NCBI GenBank assembly: GCA_021737565.1
Contig: JAIPDS010000019.1
Location: forward strand, 1-34,562
Direction: 5' to 3'
DNA length: 34,562 bases
DNA from: Desulfobacteraceae bacterium
Lineage (GTDB): Bacteria; Desulfobacterota; Desulfobacteria; Desulfobacterales; Desulfosalsimonadaceae
The notes beneath the pieces are model-generated. The model searched no databases. It was given only the letters and a program-made list of their open reading frames with translations, and was not told the origin of the DNA. Below, piece by piece: positions 13,903-22,352 of the stretch. The position numbers were made by a program, and so were the translations under genes. The stretch's first letter is position 1. Every line of letters begins with the position of its first letter.

Positions 13903-14811
13903 ATCGATTTTTGCCGCGGCTTCTTCCAGGTAATCCATAAAAGCCCTGCATGCGGGCGATGGCGTGCGGTCCGTGTGAAAGGTCAGATAAAAGTGCCTGG
14001 TAAGATCAACCCCTTTGATATCAAGGGCCTTTAACGATCCCGCCCGCAGTTCGTCTGAAACCGCAACAGGCGAAATAACAGATACTCCTATGCCGCTTTT
14101 GATACCCTGGATCACCGAGGCCGTGCTCCCGAGCTCGGCTGTTACCGTTAAAGACTCCGGGTTAAAGCCAGCGGATTTAAGCCTTTTTTCAAACGATTTC
14201 AGCGTACCAGAGCCCTGCTCGCGTATTATAAAAGGCTCTTTCGCCAGTTCTTCCGGAAAAACAGTATCCCTTGACCCCCATTTGTGATCAGAGCGGACCA
14301 CAAGCTTCATTGCATCCTTTATCACGGCTTTTTGGGCTATTCTGCTTTTGTCGGTCTCGGCGCCCACAATACCGAAATCAAGCTTTAAGGCAATAATATC
14401 GTTTACGATCTGTTCAGTGTCTCCCACGTAAACACGGATCCTGACCCCGGGATATGTTTTTTTGAATTCTCCTATAAGTCTGGGCAGGATATAGCCGCCC
14501 GGTATGGTGCTCCCCCCGAGTGCGATTTCGCCCTCCACTGTTCCGAGAAATTCGGCAAGCTCGGTTTCCATTTGCCCGGCCATTTCAAGGAGCCTGCGGG
14601 CGTGTTTATATACGACTTCTCCTGCCCTGGTGGTTACGGCCCGCCTGCCCATTCGGTCCACCAGCCGGCAGCCGAAATAAGCCTCAAGATCACGGACGTG
14701 GCTGCTGACTGTCGGCTGGGTCAGGTGCACGGCATCTGCGGCTTTTGAAAACCCCTCCAGATCTATTACTTTTGTAAAAACCCTTAATTGCCAGAGATCC
14801 ATACCGATCAT
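13897..14811 (-). CDS. LysR-family regulator, selenium-metabolism-associated type
   Basis: A 304-residue LysR protein: winged helix-turn-helix at residues 1-65 (LRVFTKVIDLEGFSKAADAV, then HLTQPTVSSHVRDLE) and a periplasmic-binding-protein-like effector domain at about 90-300 beginning GEIALGGSTIPGGYILP. It is divergently placed from yedF with 182 bases between. A LysR subgroup regularly paired with YedF in selenium-using anaerobes has been described, and this arrangement fits; the assignment is from context and overall look. The effector is unknown. A perfect ATAGAT-TTT-ATCTAT dyad just upstream of its start may be its operator. Its 3' end overlaps fmdB by 6 bases. Confidence 0.88.
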   Translation of the reverse strand: MIGMDLWQLRVFTKVIDLEGFSKAADAVHLTQPTVSSHVRDLEAYFGCRLVDRMGRRAVTTRAGEVVYKHARRLLEMAGQMETELAEFLGTVEGEIALGGSTIPGGYILPRLIGEFKKTYPGVRIRVYVGDTEQIVNDIIALKLDFGIVGAETDKSRIAQKAVIKDAMKLVVRSDHKWGSRDTVFPEELAKEPFIIREQGSGTLKSFEKRLKSAGFNPESLTVTAELGSTASVIQGIKSGIGVSVISPVAVSDELRAGSLKALDIKGVDLTRHFYLTFHTDRTPSPACRAFMDYLEEAAAKIDS

Positions 14812-14817
14812 TCTTTC

Positions 14818-14832
14818 ATAGATTTTATCTAT
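14818..14832. promoter_or_regulatory. Perfect dyad, candidate LysR operator
   Basis: ATAGAT-TTT-ATCTAT is a perfect 6-3-6 inverted repeat, 7 bases upstream of the LysR start and in the LysR/yedF divergent region. LysR proteins usually bind T-N11-A dyads; this site contains TAGATTTTATCTA, which fits that form. It could mediate autoregulation. Confidence 0.45.
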
Positions 14833-14993
14833 AGAATATAAAAACAGTATCGAAATTTACAATTTGTTTCTGCTGCACATGCGGATTTATATTAAAAATT
14901 CCGGGGCGCCGGAAACAGATTTTAAATTTTTTTCGGGCCTATAAATCAGGATAATTAATAGCATGGAGAAACCAAAAACACAACGGAGGCGAA

Positions 14994-15590
14994 ATGAAAC
15001 ACATAGATGCCAGAAACCGGGCCTGCCCTGCTCCTGTAGTGATGACAAAGGAGGCAATCGAGGCTGAAAGCCCGGAAAAAATAAAGGTCCTGGTTGACAA
15101 CGAAGCTGCAAGCCAGAATGTCAGCAGGTTTTTTAGGTCCAGGGGATATGATGCCGGGGTGGAAACAGTGGATGAAGGCTTTGCGGTTACGGGAACCATC
15201 GGCAGCGAAATTTGCCGGCCCGAACCCGAAGCAGAGCCCGGCGCAGGGGGTGAAAAAAAGATAATGGTCATGATCACAACAGACCGCATGGGCTACGGAG
15301 ACCAGACCCTCGGGCGCAAGCTGATGGTCAATTTTGTTAATACCTTAAATGAAATGCAGCCCGATTTGTGGCGCCTGGTGCTTGTAAACAACGGGGTTAA
15401 GCTGGCGGTCGAAGACTCTGAGGTTCTGGGAGCAATTCAAAAGCTGGAAAAAGAAGGGGTTGGGGTTCTTGTTTGCGGCACCTGCCTTGATCATTACGGT
15501 CTGCTCGGGGAAAAACAGGCGGGCGAGACCACCAACATGCTCGATATTATAACCGCAATGCAGCTTTCCGATCAGGTCATAAATATTTGA
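14994..15590 (+). CDS. yedF: YedF-type selenium-metabolism protein (TusA + DsrE-like domains)
   Basis: A 198-residue two-domain protein. Residues 1-75 are a TusA/SirA sulfurtransferase domain with the CPAP active-site motif (Cys10). Residues ~85-198 are a DsrE-like domain beginning KKIMVMITTDRMGYGD and ending with VGVLVCGTCLDHYGL, whose Cys pair is at the persulfide-carrying position. This domain pairing defines YedF, a protein found mainly in organisms with SelD and selenium metabolism; its exact reaction is not established. Between the domains is an acidic linker. GGAGG lies 5 bases before the ATG. It is the first gene of a probable operon with the CoA-disulfide reductase and Tpx. Confidence 0.92.
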   Translation: MKHIDARNRACPAPVVMTKEAIEAESPEKIKVLVDNEAASQNVSRFFRSRGYDAGVETVDEGFAVTGTIGSEICRPEPEAEPGAGGEKKIMVMITTDRMGYGDQTLGRKLMVNFVNTLNEMQPDLWRLVLVNNGVKLAVEDSEVLGAIQKLEKEGVGVLVCGTCLDHYGLLGEKQAGETTNMLDIITAMQLSDQVINI

Positions 15591-15682
15591 TCTAAAGACG
15601 ATCATGATTAGTTTTAGGTCATTGACAATGCGGATATCGGCAGCAGGAGATCTGATTTTTTTCTGCAGAAAGGAGGCGGACA

Positions 15683-17353
15683 ATGACCGACAAACTGGTT
15701 GTAATCGGAGGTGTTGCAGGCGGGGCAACAGCGGCTGCCCGTGCCAGGCGTTTAAATGAGCATGCCGAAATAGTGGTTTTTGAGCGCGGGCCCTACATAT
15801 CATTTGCCAACTGCGGACTTCCTTATTATATCGGCGAGGTTATAAAAAAGCGCGATGATCTTATGGTTACTGACGCCGAATCATTTTCAAAGCGCTACAA
15901 CGTTGATGTTCGGCCCAGCTGTGAAATAACCGATATGGACAGGCAGAACCATGAGGTAGTGGTATACTGCCATCAAACCGGAGAACAGTACCGGGAGTCC
16001 TACGGAAGGCTTATTCTCTCGCCCGGTGCCGAACCAGTGCGCCCGCCTTTTGCACGGGGCGTTGATGCGCAAAACATTTTTACTTTAAGAAACATCCCGG
16101 ATACTGACCGGATCAAGGCGTATGTTGATGAAAATAAGCCCGGCCGGGCCGTGGTTGTGGGAGGCGGATTCATAGGACTTGAAATGGTGGAAAATCTGGC
16201 TTTCAGGGGAGTGGAAGTTACCGTGCTTGAAAAAATGGACCAGGTTATGCCGCCCCTTGACTATGAAATGGCCTGCCTGGTGCATGCTCATCTTTCTGAG
16301 AAAAAGGTGGACTGCCGTTTTAATGACGGGGTTGAGTCCCTTGAGAAAACCGGTGACGCGATAGTTGTTAAAACAGAAAGCGGTACTTCAATTCAATGCG
16401 ACATGGTCGTACTTTCCATAGGCGTGCGCCCTGAGACCGGCCTTGCACAAAAGGCCGGACTGAAAATCGGTGAAACCGGCGGCATCGCGGTTGACGAAAC
16501 CATGCGGACTTCCGATCCCTATATATACGCCGTTGGAGACGCCGTGGAAATCCGCCAGCGGGTTACGGGCGCAAAGGCTCTTATTCCCCTTGCAGGGCCG
16601 GCAAACAAGCAGGCAAGGATTGCAGCCGACAATGTCATGGGAAGATGCTCGGTTTTCAGGGGCAGTGCAGGTACTTGTGCGGTAAAGGTATTTGAGGTCA
16701 CCGCCGCTGCCACGGGCATAAATGAAAAGACTCTCAGGCAATACGGCATTCCATACAGGTCCGGCTACACACATTCAGGCTCTCATGCCGGCTATTATCC
16801 GGGTTCTGAAACCATGGCCTTAAAGCTGCTGTTTTCTCCGGGCACCGGCAGGCTCCTTGGAGCACAGGCCGTTGGCAAGATCGGCGTTGATAAAAGAATT
16901 GATGTTCTTGCAACAGCGGTTTACGGAAGCATGACTGTTTTTGACTTAGAAGAGCTTGATCTCTGCTATGCCCCGCCATACGGGTCAGCCAAGGACCCGG
17001 TGAACATGGCAGGATACGTTGCATCCAACCTGATAAAGGGCGATCTTGAGAAAATCAACTGGGATGAGATAAAAGACATAGACCCTGAAAAAGAGGTCCT
17101 GCTCGATGTTCGAAGCCGCATAGAAGTCAAGACCTCGGGCAGCATAGAAGGAGCAGTCCATATTCCCATAGACGAGCTGCGCGGCAGACTCGGCGAGCTT
17201 GACAGGGAAAAGACCTACATAGCTTTCTGCGCGGTCGGCCAGCGTTCCTATCTTGCCTACAGGATACTGACCCAGCATGGTTTTTCCGCAAAAAATCTGG
17301 CGGGTGGATTCAGAACATACCTGGCTGCTGCCGAAAATATCACTTTAATGTAA
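15683..17353 (+). CDS. CoA-disulfide reductase / NADH polysulfide reductase with rhodanese domain
   Basis: A 556-residue flavoprotein. Residues 1-~450 are the FAD/NAD(P)H pyridine-nucleotide disulfide oxidoreductase fold: FAD loop VIGGVAGGATAAARARRLN, single active Cys44 in SFANCGLPYYIG as in CoA-disulfide reductases, NAD loop VVGGGFIGLEM, and the AVGDAVE FAD site. Residues ~465-556 are a rhodanese domain with active Cys516 in CAVGQRS. The fusion (CoADR-Rhd) is known to reduce CoA disulfide, CoA persulfide or polysulfide with NAD(P)H. AAAGGAGG lies about 7 bases before the ATG. Located between yedF and tpx, it fits a low-molecular-weight thiol and persulfide block. Confidence 0.94.
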   Translation: MTDKLVVIGGVAGGATAAARARRLNEHAEIVVFERGPYISFANCGLPYYIGEVIKKRDDLMVTDAESFSKRYNVDVRPSCEITDMDRQNHEVVVYCHQTGEQYRESYGRLILSPGAEPVRPPFARGVDAQNIFTLRNIPDTDRIKAYVDENKPGRAVVVGGGFIGLEMVENLAFRGVEVTVLEKMDQVMPPLDYEMACLVHAHLSEKKVDCRFNDGVESLEKTGDAIVVKTESGTSIQCDMVVLSIGVRPETGLAQKAGLKIGETGGIAVDETMRTSDPYIYAVGDAVEIRQRVTGAKALIPLAGPANKQARIAADNVMGRCSVFRGSAGTCAVKVFEVTAAATGINEKTLRQYGIPYRSGYTHSGSHAGYYPGSETMALKLLFSPGTGRLLGAQAVGKIGVDKRIDVLATAVYGSMTVFDLEELDLCYAPPYGSAKDPVNMAGYVASNLIKGDLEKINWDEIKDIDPEKEVLLDVRSRIEVKTSGSIEGAVHIPIDELRGRLGELDREKTYIAFCAVGQRSYLAYRILTQHGFSAKNLAGGFRTYLAAAENITLM

Positions 17354-17419
17354 TTTCCGTATGCATTCCCGCTACCGTATGCTTATCTTTTCAAAGCAGA
17401 AACATGAAGCCGGATTAAA

Positions 17420-17439
17420 GATGGACTCATAAAAAGTCA
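17420..17439. repeat. Solo end of the GATGG...TAAAAAGTC repeat family
   Basis: GATGGACTCATAAAAAGTCA resembles the ends of the inverted-repeat element at 571-740 (GATGG-n3-CGTAAAAAGTC). No partner end is found in the 125-base gap between the CoA-disulfide reductase and tpx, so it looks like a remnant or a half-site. Confidence 0.45.
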
Positions 17440-17478
17440 ATTTCCGCCGGCAATTTTAAAATATGACAGGAGACTGAG

Positions 17479-18093
17479 ATGGCAAAAGTGACATTTAAGG
17501 GAGAACCGGTGTCTGTAAAAGGGGAGATGCCCGCAGCCGGAAGCCAGGCCCCGGATTTTGTACTTACAAAAACAGATTTCTCAGATATTTCATTGTCGGA
17601 TTTTTCCGGCAAAAAAGTTGTTTTAAATATTTTTCCCAGCATCGAGACACTGGTGTGTGCGGAATCTGTAAGGCGTTTTAACCAGGCCGCCCAAGACCTT
17701 GACAATACGGTGGTTCTGGGAATTTCAAGAGATCTTCCATTTGCGCACCAGCGTTTTAACCAAAAGGAAGGGATTGATTCGGTAATATCGCTTTCGGAGC
17801 TGAGAAACCTTGAATTCGGGGAAAAATACGGCGTAAGGATCGCAGACGGACCTCTTTCCGGCCTTCTTTGCAGGGCGGTGGTGGTCCTGGATGAAAAGGG
17901 CCGTGTTATATACACAGAGCTAGTCTCGGAAATAGGCCGCGAGCCGGACTATGACGCAGCCCTTGAAGCGGTTCGCACCATGGGTGCAGAGACAAGCTTT
18001 GAAGAGGTATGCACCAAGATGCCGACCGGCGAGCACGCCAGGTTTGATGATACGGATGATACCTGTGATGACGGCCGTGCCGGGAAAATCTGA
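17479..18093 (+). CDS. tpx: Thiol peroxidase (Tpx-like peroxiredoxin), altered cysteine set
   Basis: A 204-residue protein of the Tpx group: residues 1-168 match the family from VTFKGEPVSVKG to the C-terminal helix, with peroxidatic Cys60 in ETLVCAESVRRFNQ. In standard Tpx the resolving Cys sits in RFCGAEG; here the same place reads RFNQKEG with Asn94, so that Cys is missing. Others are Cys131 (GLLCRAVVV) and, in a ~35-residue C-terminal extension not found in usual ~168-residue Tpx, Cys178 and Cys196 (DDTCDDG). One of these may take over the resolving role, or the enzyme works as a 1-Cys type; both are inference. GACAGGAGACTGAG before the ATG gives the start. It would reduce peroxides in the cytoplasm. 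Confidence 0.9.
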   Translation: MAKVTFKGEPVSVKGEMPAAGSQAPDFVLTKTDFSDISLSDFSGKKVVLNIFPSIETLVCAESVRRFNQAAQDLDNTVVLGISRDLPFAHQRFNQKEGIDSVISLSELRNLEFGEKYGVRIADGPLSGLLCRAVVVLDEKGRVIYTELVSEIGREPDYDAALEAVRTMGAETSFEEVCTKMPTGEHARFDDTDDTCDDGRAGKI

Positions 18094-18125
18094 TAAAGCA
18101 TGTCCGGGATTGAAGGAAGGATATC

Positions 18126-19838
18126 ATGGGCATTGACGTAACTGTTAAAATTGGCGGACAAGCCGGGCAGGGGATTCAGACCGTGGGCGAACTTTTGGCC
18201 GCTGCCTGCCATGAAAGCGGGCTTTACCTGCATGGTATAAATGATTTTGAATCCCGCATCCGCGGCGGCCACAGCTTCATGCAGTTAAGAATTAGCGACA
18301 GTCCAGTGCAGGCCCCGGATCACAGAGTGCATCTGCTGGTGGCATTAAACGAGAGAACCCTTGATACCCACAGGTCAGAACTTGCAGCCGGCGGCCTGGT
18401 TTTATTGGATAGTGAATCAGAGAGATCCGACACGTCAGTGCTTTGTGTTCCTGTTACAAAACTTGCCAGGGACGCGGGCGGGGCAATCATGGCAAACACT
18501 GTTGCCGCGGGCGCATGTCTGGCCCTTCTCGGGGCACCTGCCGAATCAATAAAGGCCGTACTTAAGGCACAATTTCTGGACAAATCAGAATCGGTTCTTG
18601 AAAATAACCTCAAGGCTGCAAAAAGCGGGGCAAAAGCAGTGGAGGGAATACAGTTTGACCGGGCCTTTAAATGGCCGGAGAGCAGGCCTGCGGGAAAGCT
18701 GCTTACAGGGGCGCGTATGCTGGCCCTGGGAGCCCTTGCAGCAGACTGCAGGTTTGCTGGCTTTTATCCCATGTCTCCTGCCACGGGCATCATGGCCAAT
18801 CTGGCAGAGTTCGAGGACAGGCTTCCGCTGGTAGTCGAGCAGGCAGAAGACGAGATAGCAGCTGTAAACATGGCAATAGGGGCCTCATTTGCCGGGGTGC
18901 GCGCCATGACAGCCACCTCCGGCGGGGGATTTGCCCTTATGACAGAGGGCCTCGGCCTTGCGGGCATAACCGAGACCCCGCTGGTCGTGATCAACTCCCA
19001 ACGCCCGGGGCCTGCAACAGGTCTTCCCACCCGCACGGCTCAGGGAGATCTGCGGTTTGTTCTGCACGCAGCCCAGGATGAATTTCCCAGGTTTGTTTTT
19101 GCCCCTGACAGCCTTGACAGCGCATTTGAAATCATGATCCGGTCCTTTGATCTTGCAGACAGATACCAGGTGCCCGTGATCGTGCTAACGGATCAGTATT
19201 TCAACGATTCGATTGCAATTACACAAAAACCGCTTGAAGCGCCTTCTGCCATTGAGCGTTTTGTGGTGGACGACGCTGATATGGATGATTCCGGAGAATA
19301 CAGGCGTTTTGCCGTTACCGAATCCGGGGTTTCGCCCAGAGCGCTTCCGTGTGAAGGCCGGGCCCTTGTAATGGTCAGCGGAAACGAGCACCAGGAAGAC
19401 GGCCACATAAGCGAAAAGGTTTCAGACAGGATCGGCCAGATGAACAAGCGCCACAGAAAGCTTTCGGGCATGGAAAAGCAGATCAGGCCCCCTCGGGCGG
19501 ATAATCCTGACAGCAGCGTGCTTCTTGCGGGATGGGGATCAACTGCCGGTGCGATCCGGGAAAGCGCGGAGCTTCTGCGGGCCGAAGGCATTGATGCGGG
19601 AGCTGTATGTTTTACGGATATATGGCCGTTTCCGGCAAAAGAAACCGCAGCCCTGCTGGATAAATGCAGCCGCTTCTACATGGTTGAGCAGAATTTTTCA
19701 GCCCAGCTCGGATGGCTGATCGCTGAGCGAACCGGCAGAAAATTTCATCAGGCCATAGTGAAGTATGACGGCAGACCGTTTTTCCCGGATGAAATCGCCA
19801 GGCGGGTAAAGGCTTTTGAGGAGGGCGCAAATGGTTGA
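18126..19838 (+). CDS. korA: 2-oxoacid:ferredoxin oxidoreductase, fused gamma-alpha subunit
   Basis: A 570-residue subunit with an N-terminal gamma domain (about 1-180; VTVKIGGQAGQGIQTVG and DFESRIRGGHSF) followed by an alpha domain (about 190-570) that carries the pyrimidine-side thiamine-diphosphate region (VEQAEDEIAAVNMAIGASFAG, then RPGPATGLPTRTAQGDL). Together with the beta subunit it cleaves a 2-oxoacid oxidatively to the acyl-CoA and reduces ferredoxin. Gamma-alpha fusion with a small beta subunit is the two-subunit layout of 2-oxoglutarate synthase KorAB and related enzymes, so the substrate (2-oxoglutarate, branched or other 2-oxoacid) is not fixed by sequence. AAGGAAGGATATC precedes the ATG. 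It overlaps korB by 8 bases. Confidence 0.9.
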   Translation: MGIDVTVKIGGQAGQGIQTVGELLAAACHESGLYLHGINDFESRIRGGHSFMQLRISDSPVQAPDHRVHLLVALNERTLDTHRSELAAGGLVLLDSESERSDTSVLCVPVTKLARDAGGAIMANTVAAGACLALLGAPAESIKAVLKAQFLDKSESVLENNLKAAKSGAKAVEGIQFDRAFKWPESRPAGKLLTGARMLALGALAADCRFAGFYPMSPATGIMANLAEFEDRLPLVVEQAEDEIAAVNMAIGASFAGVRAMTATSGGGFALMTEGLGLAGITETPLVVINSQRPGPATGLPTRTAQGDLRFVLHAAQDEFPRFVFAPDSLDSAFEIMIRSFDLADRYQVPVIVLTDQYFNDSIAITQKPLEAPSAIERFVVDDADMDDSGEYRRFAVTESGVSPRALPCEGRALVMVSGNEHQEDGHISEKVSDRIGQMNKRHRKLSGMEKQIRPPRADNPDSSVLLAGWGSTAGAIRESAELLRAEGIDAGAVCFTDIWPFPAKETAALLDKCSRFYMVEQNFSAQLGWLIAERTGRKFHQAIVKYDGRPFFPDEIARRVKAFEEGANG

Positions 19839-20685
19839 TAAAGACGATTTTCAGTGCGACTTTGAAAACAAATGGTGTCCGGGCTGCGGCAATTTCGGGA
19901 TCTTAAACGCAATGAAGCAGGCCCTGGCGGATCTGGAAATGCCTCCTGAAAAGGTTTTAATCGTTTCAGGCATAGGCCAGGCCGCAAAAACGCCGCACTT
20001 TCTTAAGTGCAACTTCTTCCACGGCCTGCACGGAAGAGCCCTGCCTGTTGCCACGGGAGCCAAAACCGCCAATCGCGATTTAAACATACTTGTCAACATG
20101 GGAGACGGCGACTGCTACGGCGAGGGGGGAAACCATTTTATTTCAGCGATTCGCAGAAATATCGACGTAACTCTGCTTGTACATGACAACCGGATTTACG
20201 GGCTGACAAAGGGCCAGGCTTCGCCCACATCAGAGCGCGGTTTTGTAACCAGACTTCAGCCACATGGTCCAAGAAGCGATCCCATGAATCCAGCCGCCCT
20301 TGCCCTGTCCCAGGGAGCCGGTTTCGTGGCCCGGGGATATGTTGGAAACAGGGAGCATTTAACCGGCCTGATAAAGCAGGGAATCGAATACAGCGGGTTT
20401 GCATTGATAGACATAATGCAGGTATGCGTATCATTTAACAGGGTCAATACCTATGAATGGTATGCTGAGAGGGTATATGATGCAAACCGGGCCGGACATG
20501 ACGAAAATGATTTCCGCGCTGCAATGAATCTTGTCTTTGAGGACAAAGAAAAGATCCCGACAGGTTTGATTTACAGAAAGCAGACTGTCCCGTTTTCAGA
20601 CCGGCTCGGCCGGCCTGGGCCGGATGCGCTGCTGCGGGAAAAATACAATCCTGACAAAGTGCAGAATTTGATAGATAGTGCCTGA
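19831..20685 (+). CDS. korB: 2-oxoacid:ferredoxin oxidoreductase, beta subunit
   Basis: A 284-residue beta subunit that binds thiamine diphosphate and one [4Fe-4S] cluster. KWCPGCGNFG holds the first cluster Cys; a later Cys in FLKCNFFHG and one in MQVCVSFN complete the set. The thiamine motif is GDGDCYGEGGNHF with HDN 17 residues later (LLVHDNRIYGLTKGQ). I chose the ATG at 19831 because GAGGAGGGCGCAA stands right before it; the frame is open 5 codons earlier. It overlaps korA by 8 bases and lies 30 bases ahead of the universal stress protein. No separate ferredoxin-like delta subunit is present, so an external ferredoxin must take the electrons. Confidence 0.93.
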   Translation: MVDKDDFQCDFENKWCPGCGNFGILNAMKQALADLEMPPEKVLIVSGIGQAAKTPHFLKCNFFHGLHGRALPVATGAKTANRDLNILVNMGDGDCYGEGGNHFISAIRRNIDVTLLVHDNRIYGLTKGQASPTSERGFVTRLQPHGPRSDPMNPAALALSQGAGFVARGYVGNREHLTGLIKQGIEYSGFALIDIMQVCVSFNRVNTYEWYAERVYDANRAGHDENDFRAAMNLVFEDKEKIPTGLIYRKQTVPFSDRLGRPGPDALLREKYNPDKVQNLIDSA

Positions 20686-20715
20686 TAACCATTTGTAACA
20701 CCAGGAGGAGCAAAA

Positions 20716-21186
20716 ATGGCCAAGAACGTGCTGATTGCATTTGATGATTCTGAAAATGCCATGAGGGCTGTAAATTTTGCGGCAGAACACCTGGCGCGCG
20801 ACGAAAACATAATCCTTTTCAGCGTGCTCGAAGATTCCCAGAGTATGTGCGAAATGAACAGCCCGGAGCTGACCCCGTACTTTAAGTCCGAACAGCAGGC
20901 TTTCTGCACCCTTGAGGACAAGAAGCGCGAGCTGGTCGAAAAAGCGATTGAAGCGGCAAGGCGAAGCCTTATAGACAGCGGGTTTGAACCCGACCAAGTG
21001 AAGACAAAAACACAGAAGCGCAGGGCAAGCGTTGCAAAAGATATCCTGGCAGAGGCAGAGTCAGGATATGACGCCGTAATAATAGGCAGAAGAGGGGTTT
21101 CAGCCATACAGGACTTTCTGTTCGGATCAGTGTCCCAGAAAGTTCTGCACGGCATCAAAAATGCCGCTGTTGTAACCGTTTCCTAA
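20716..21186 (+). CDS. Universal stress protein (UspA family)
   Basis: A 156-residue UspA-fold protein. It begins KNVLIAFDDSENAMRAVNFA and ends with the nucleotide-binding signature IIGRRGVSAIQDFLFGSVSQKV (G-x2-G-x9-G-S), which marks the ATP-binding subgroup. Cysteines occur at about residues 40 and 58. AGGAGGAGC before the ATG makes it well translated; it lies 30 bases after korB and 15 bases before the SDR gene, so it is in the korAB operon. Usp proteins protect cells in stationary phase and stress; the partner is unknown. Confidence 0.93.
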   Translation: MAKNVLIAFDDSENAMRAVNFAAEHLARDENIILFSVLEDSQSMCEMNSPELTPYFKSEQQAFCTLEDKKRELVEKAIEAARRSLIDSGFEPDQVKTKTQKRRASVAKDILAEAESGYDAVIIGRRGVSAIQDFLFGSVSQKVLHGIKNAAVVTVS

Positions 21187-21201
21187 AAAACGGAGGTAGC
21201 G

Positions 21202-22104
21202 ATGAAAGTGCTTGTAACAGGTGCTGCAGGATTTGTAGGACGGCACATGATACCGTATTTCACGGAAAAGGGGCATGAAGTCATATGCGTGGACAGAAAC
21301 GAGGTCCCGGCGCACCTGGATAAGAAGAAAATACGTTATATACGAGCTGATACCTCGCAGCCTGGATCCTGGCAGAAGGCGGTTGCAGAAGCCGGTGCTG
21401 TGGTAAATCTTGCAGGGAAAAACATATTTTCAAGATGGACTGAAAAATACAAGCAGGCCCTGTATGACAGCAGGATTCAGACCACCAGGATGTTGGTTGA
21501 TGCAATAGACGACTCCTCAGACCCGCCTGTTCTTTGCAGCACGTCTGCAGTGGGCTATTACGGGGACAAGGGGGATGGGGTCGTGGATGAAGACTCGGAG
21601 CCGGGAGACGATTTTCTGGCCAGGCTGTGCATGGACTGGGAAAACACTGCTCTTGGGGCGGAGAAAAAAGGTGCCAGGGTCGTTCTTCCCAGGTTCGCCC
21701 TGGTAATGGCAGAAGACGGGGGGATGCTTGCATCAATGCTTCCGGCGTTTAAGTATTTTCTGGGCGGCCCCATGGGCGGGGGCACCCAATGGATGCCGTG
21801 GATACACGTGCGCGATCTGGTCCGGGCCATGGAATTTGTAATTGAAAACAGTGACATGTCAGGACCGGTCAATTTTGCCGCTCCCAACCCGGTACGCAAT
21901 GCCGAATTTTCAAAAATTCTGGCAAAGATTTTAAGCAGGCCGGCCTTTTTCCGGGTACCCAAATTTGCATTAAAGGCGGCCCTGGGAGAGCTGGGGGAGA
22001 CAATGTTAAACAGCCAGCGCGTTGTCCCGGCCCGCTTGCAGAAGGCGGGATTCGAGTTTTTGTTTCCAGAGCTCGAAGCAGCACTGACCGAAGAGTTGTA
22101 CTGA
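21202..22104 (+). CDS. YfcH-type NAD(P)-dependent SDR protein (TIGR01777 family)
   Basis: A 300-residue atypical short-chain dehydrogenase. The nucleotide loop is VTGAAGFVGRHM, NLAGKNIFSRW follows, and the STSAVGYYGDKGD segment holds the YG(D) characteristic of the YfcH/SulA-like group; the C-terminal domain ends with RVVPARLQKAGFEFLFP, the DUF1731-like tail. Family members are known structurally but substrates are not established. GGAGG lies 7 bases before the ATG. The gene is 15 bases after usp and 31 before copZ-like, so it is probably transcribed with both. Confidence 0.9.
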   Translation: MKVLVTGAAGFVGRHMIPYFTEKGHEVICVDRNEVPAHLDKKKIRYIRADTSQPGSWQKAVAEAGAVVNLAGKNIFSRWTEKYKQALYDSRIQTTRMLVDAIDDSSDPPVLCSTSAVGYYGDKGDGVVDEDSEPGDDFLARLCMDWENTALGAEKKGARVVLPRFALVMAEDGGMLASMLPAFKYFLGGPMGGGTQWMPWIHVRDLVRAMEFVIENSDMSGPVNFAAPNPVRNAEFSKILAKILSRPAFFRVPKFALKAALGELGETMLNSQRVVPARLQKAGFEFLFPELEAALTEELY

Positions 22105-22135
22105 ATAAAAAATAAAAGGCACGGGGGACAGAAAA

Positions 22136-22339
22136 ATGGAAAAAAAAGATCTGCAAATACCCAACATTTCATGCAATCACTGCGTTATGACCATTAAAAA
22201 CGAACTCTCTGAAATAGACGGGGTAAGTTCCGTGCAGGGCGATGCACAGAAAAAACAGGTCACGGTGGAGTATGACACGCCTGCAAGCATTGATAAGATT
22301 CTTGATAAATTAAAAGAGATTAATTATCCGGCCCAATAG
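22136..22339 (+). CDS. copZ: Heavy-metal-associated (CopZ-like) metallochaperone
   Basis: A 67-residue single HMA domain, with a metal site of CNHC in [13 protein letters not shown] instead of the more common MxCxxC, and the typical beta-alpha-beta pattern ([19 protein letters not shown]). Such proteins carry Cu(I) in the cytoplasm and hand it to the CopA ATPase, which is the next gene, 13 bases on. Methionine before the first Cys is replaced by Ser, which may slightly change metal preference. GGGGGACAG precedes the ATG. Confidence 0.9.
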   Translation: MEKKDLQIPNISCNHCVMTIKNELSEIDGVSSVQGDAQKKQVTVEYDTPASIDKILDKLKEINYPAQ

Positions 22340-22352
22340 TCGGGGAAAAGGG

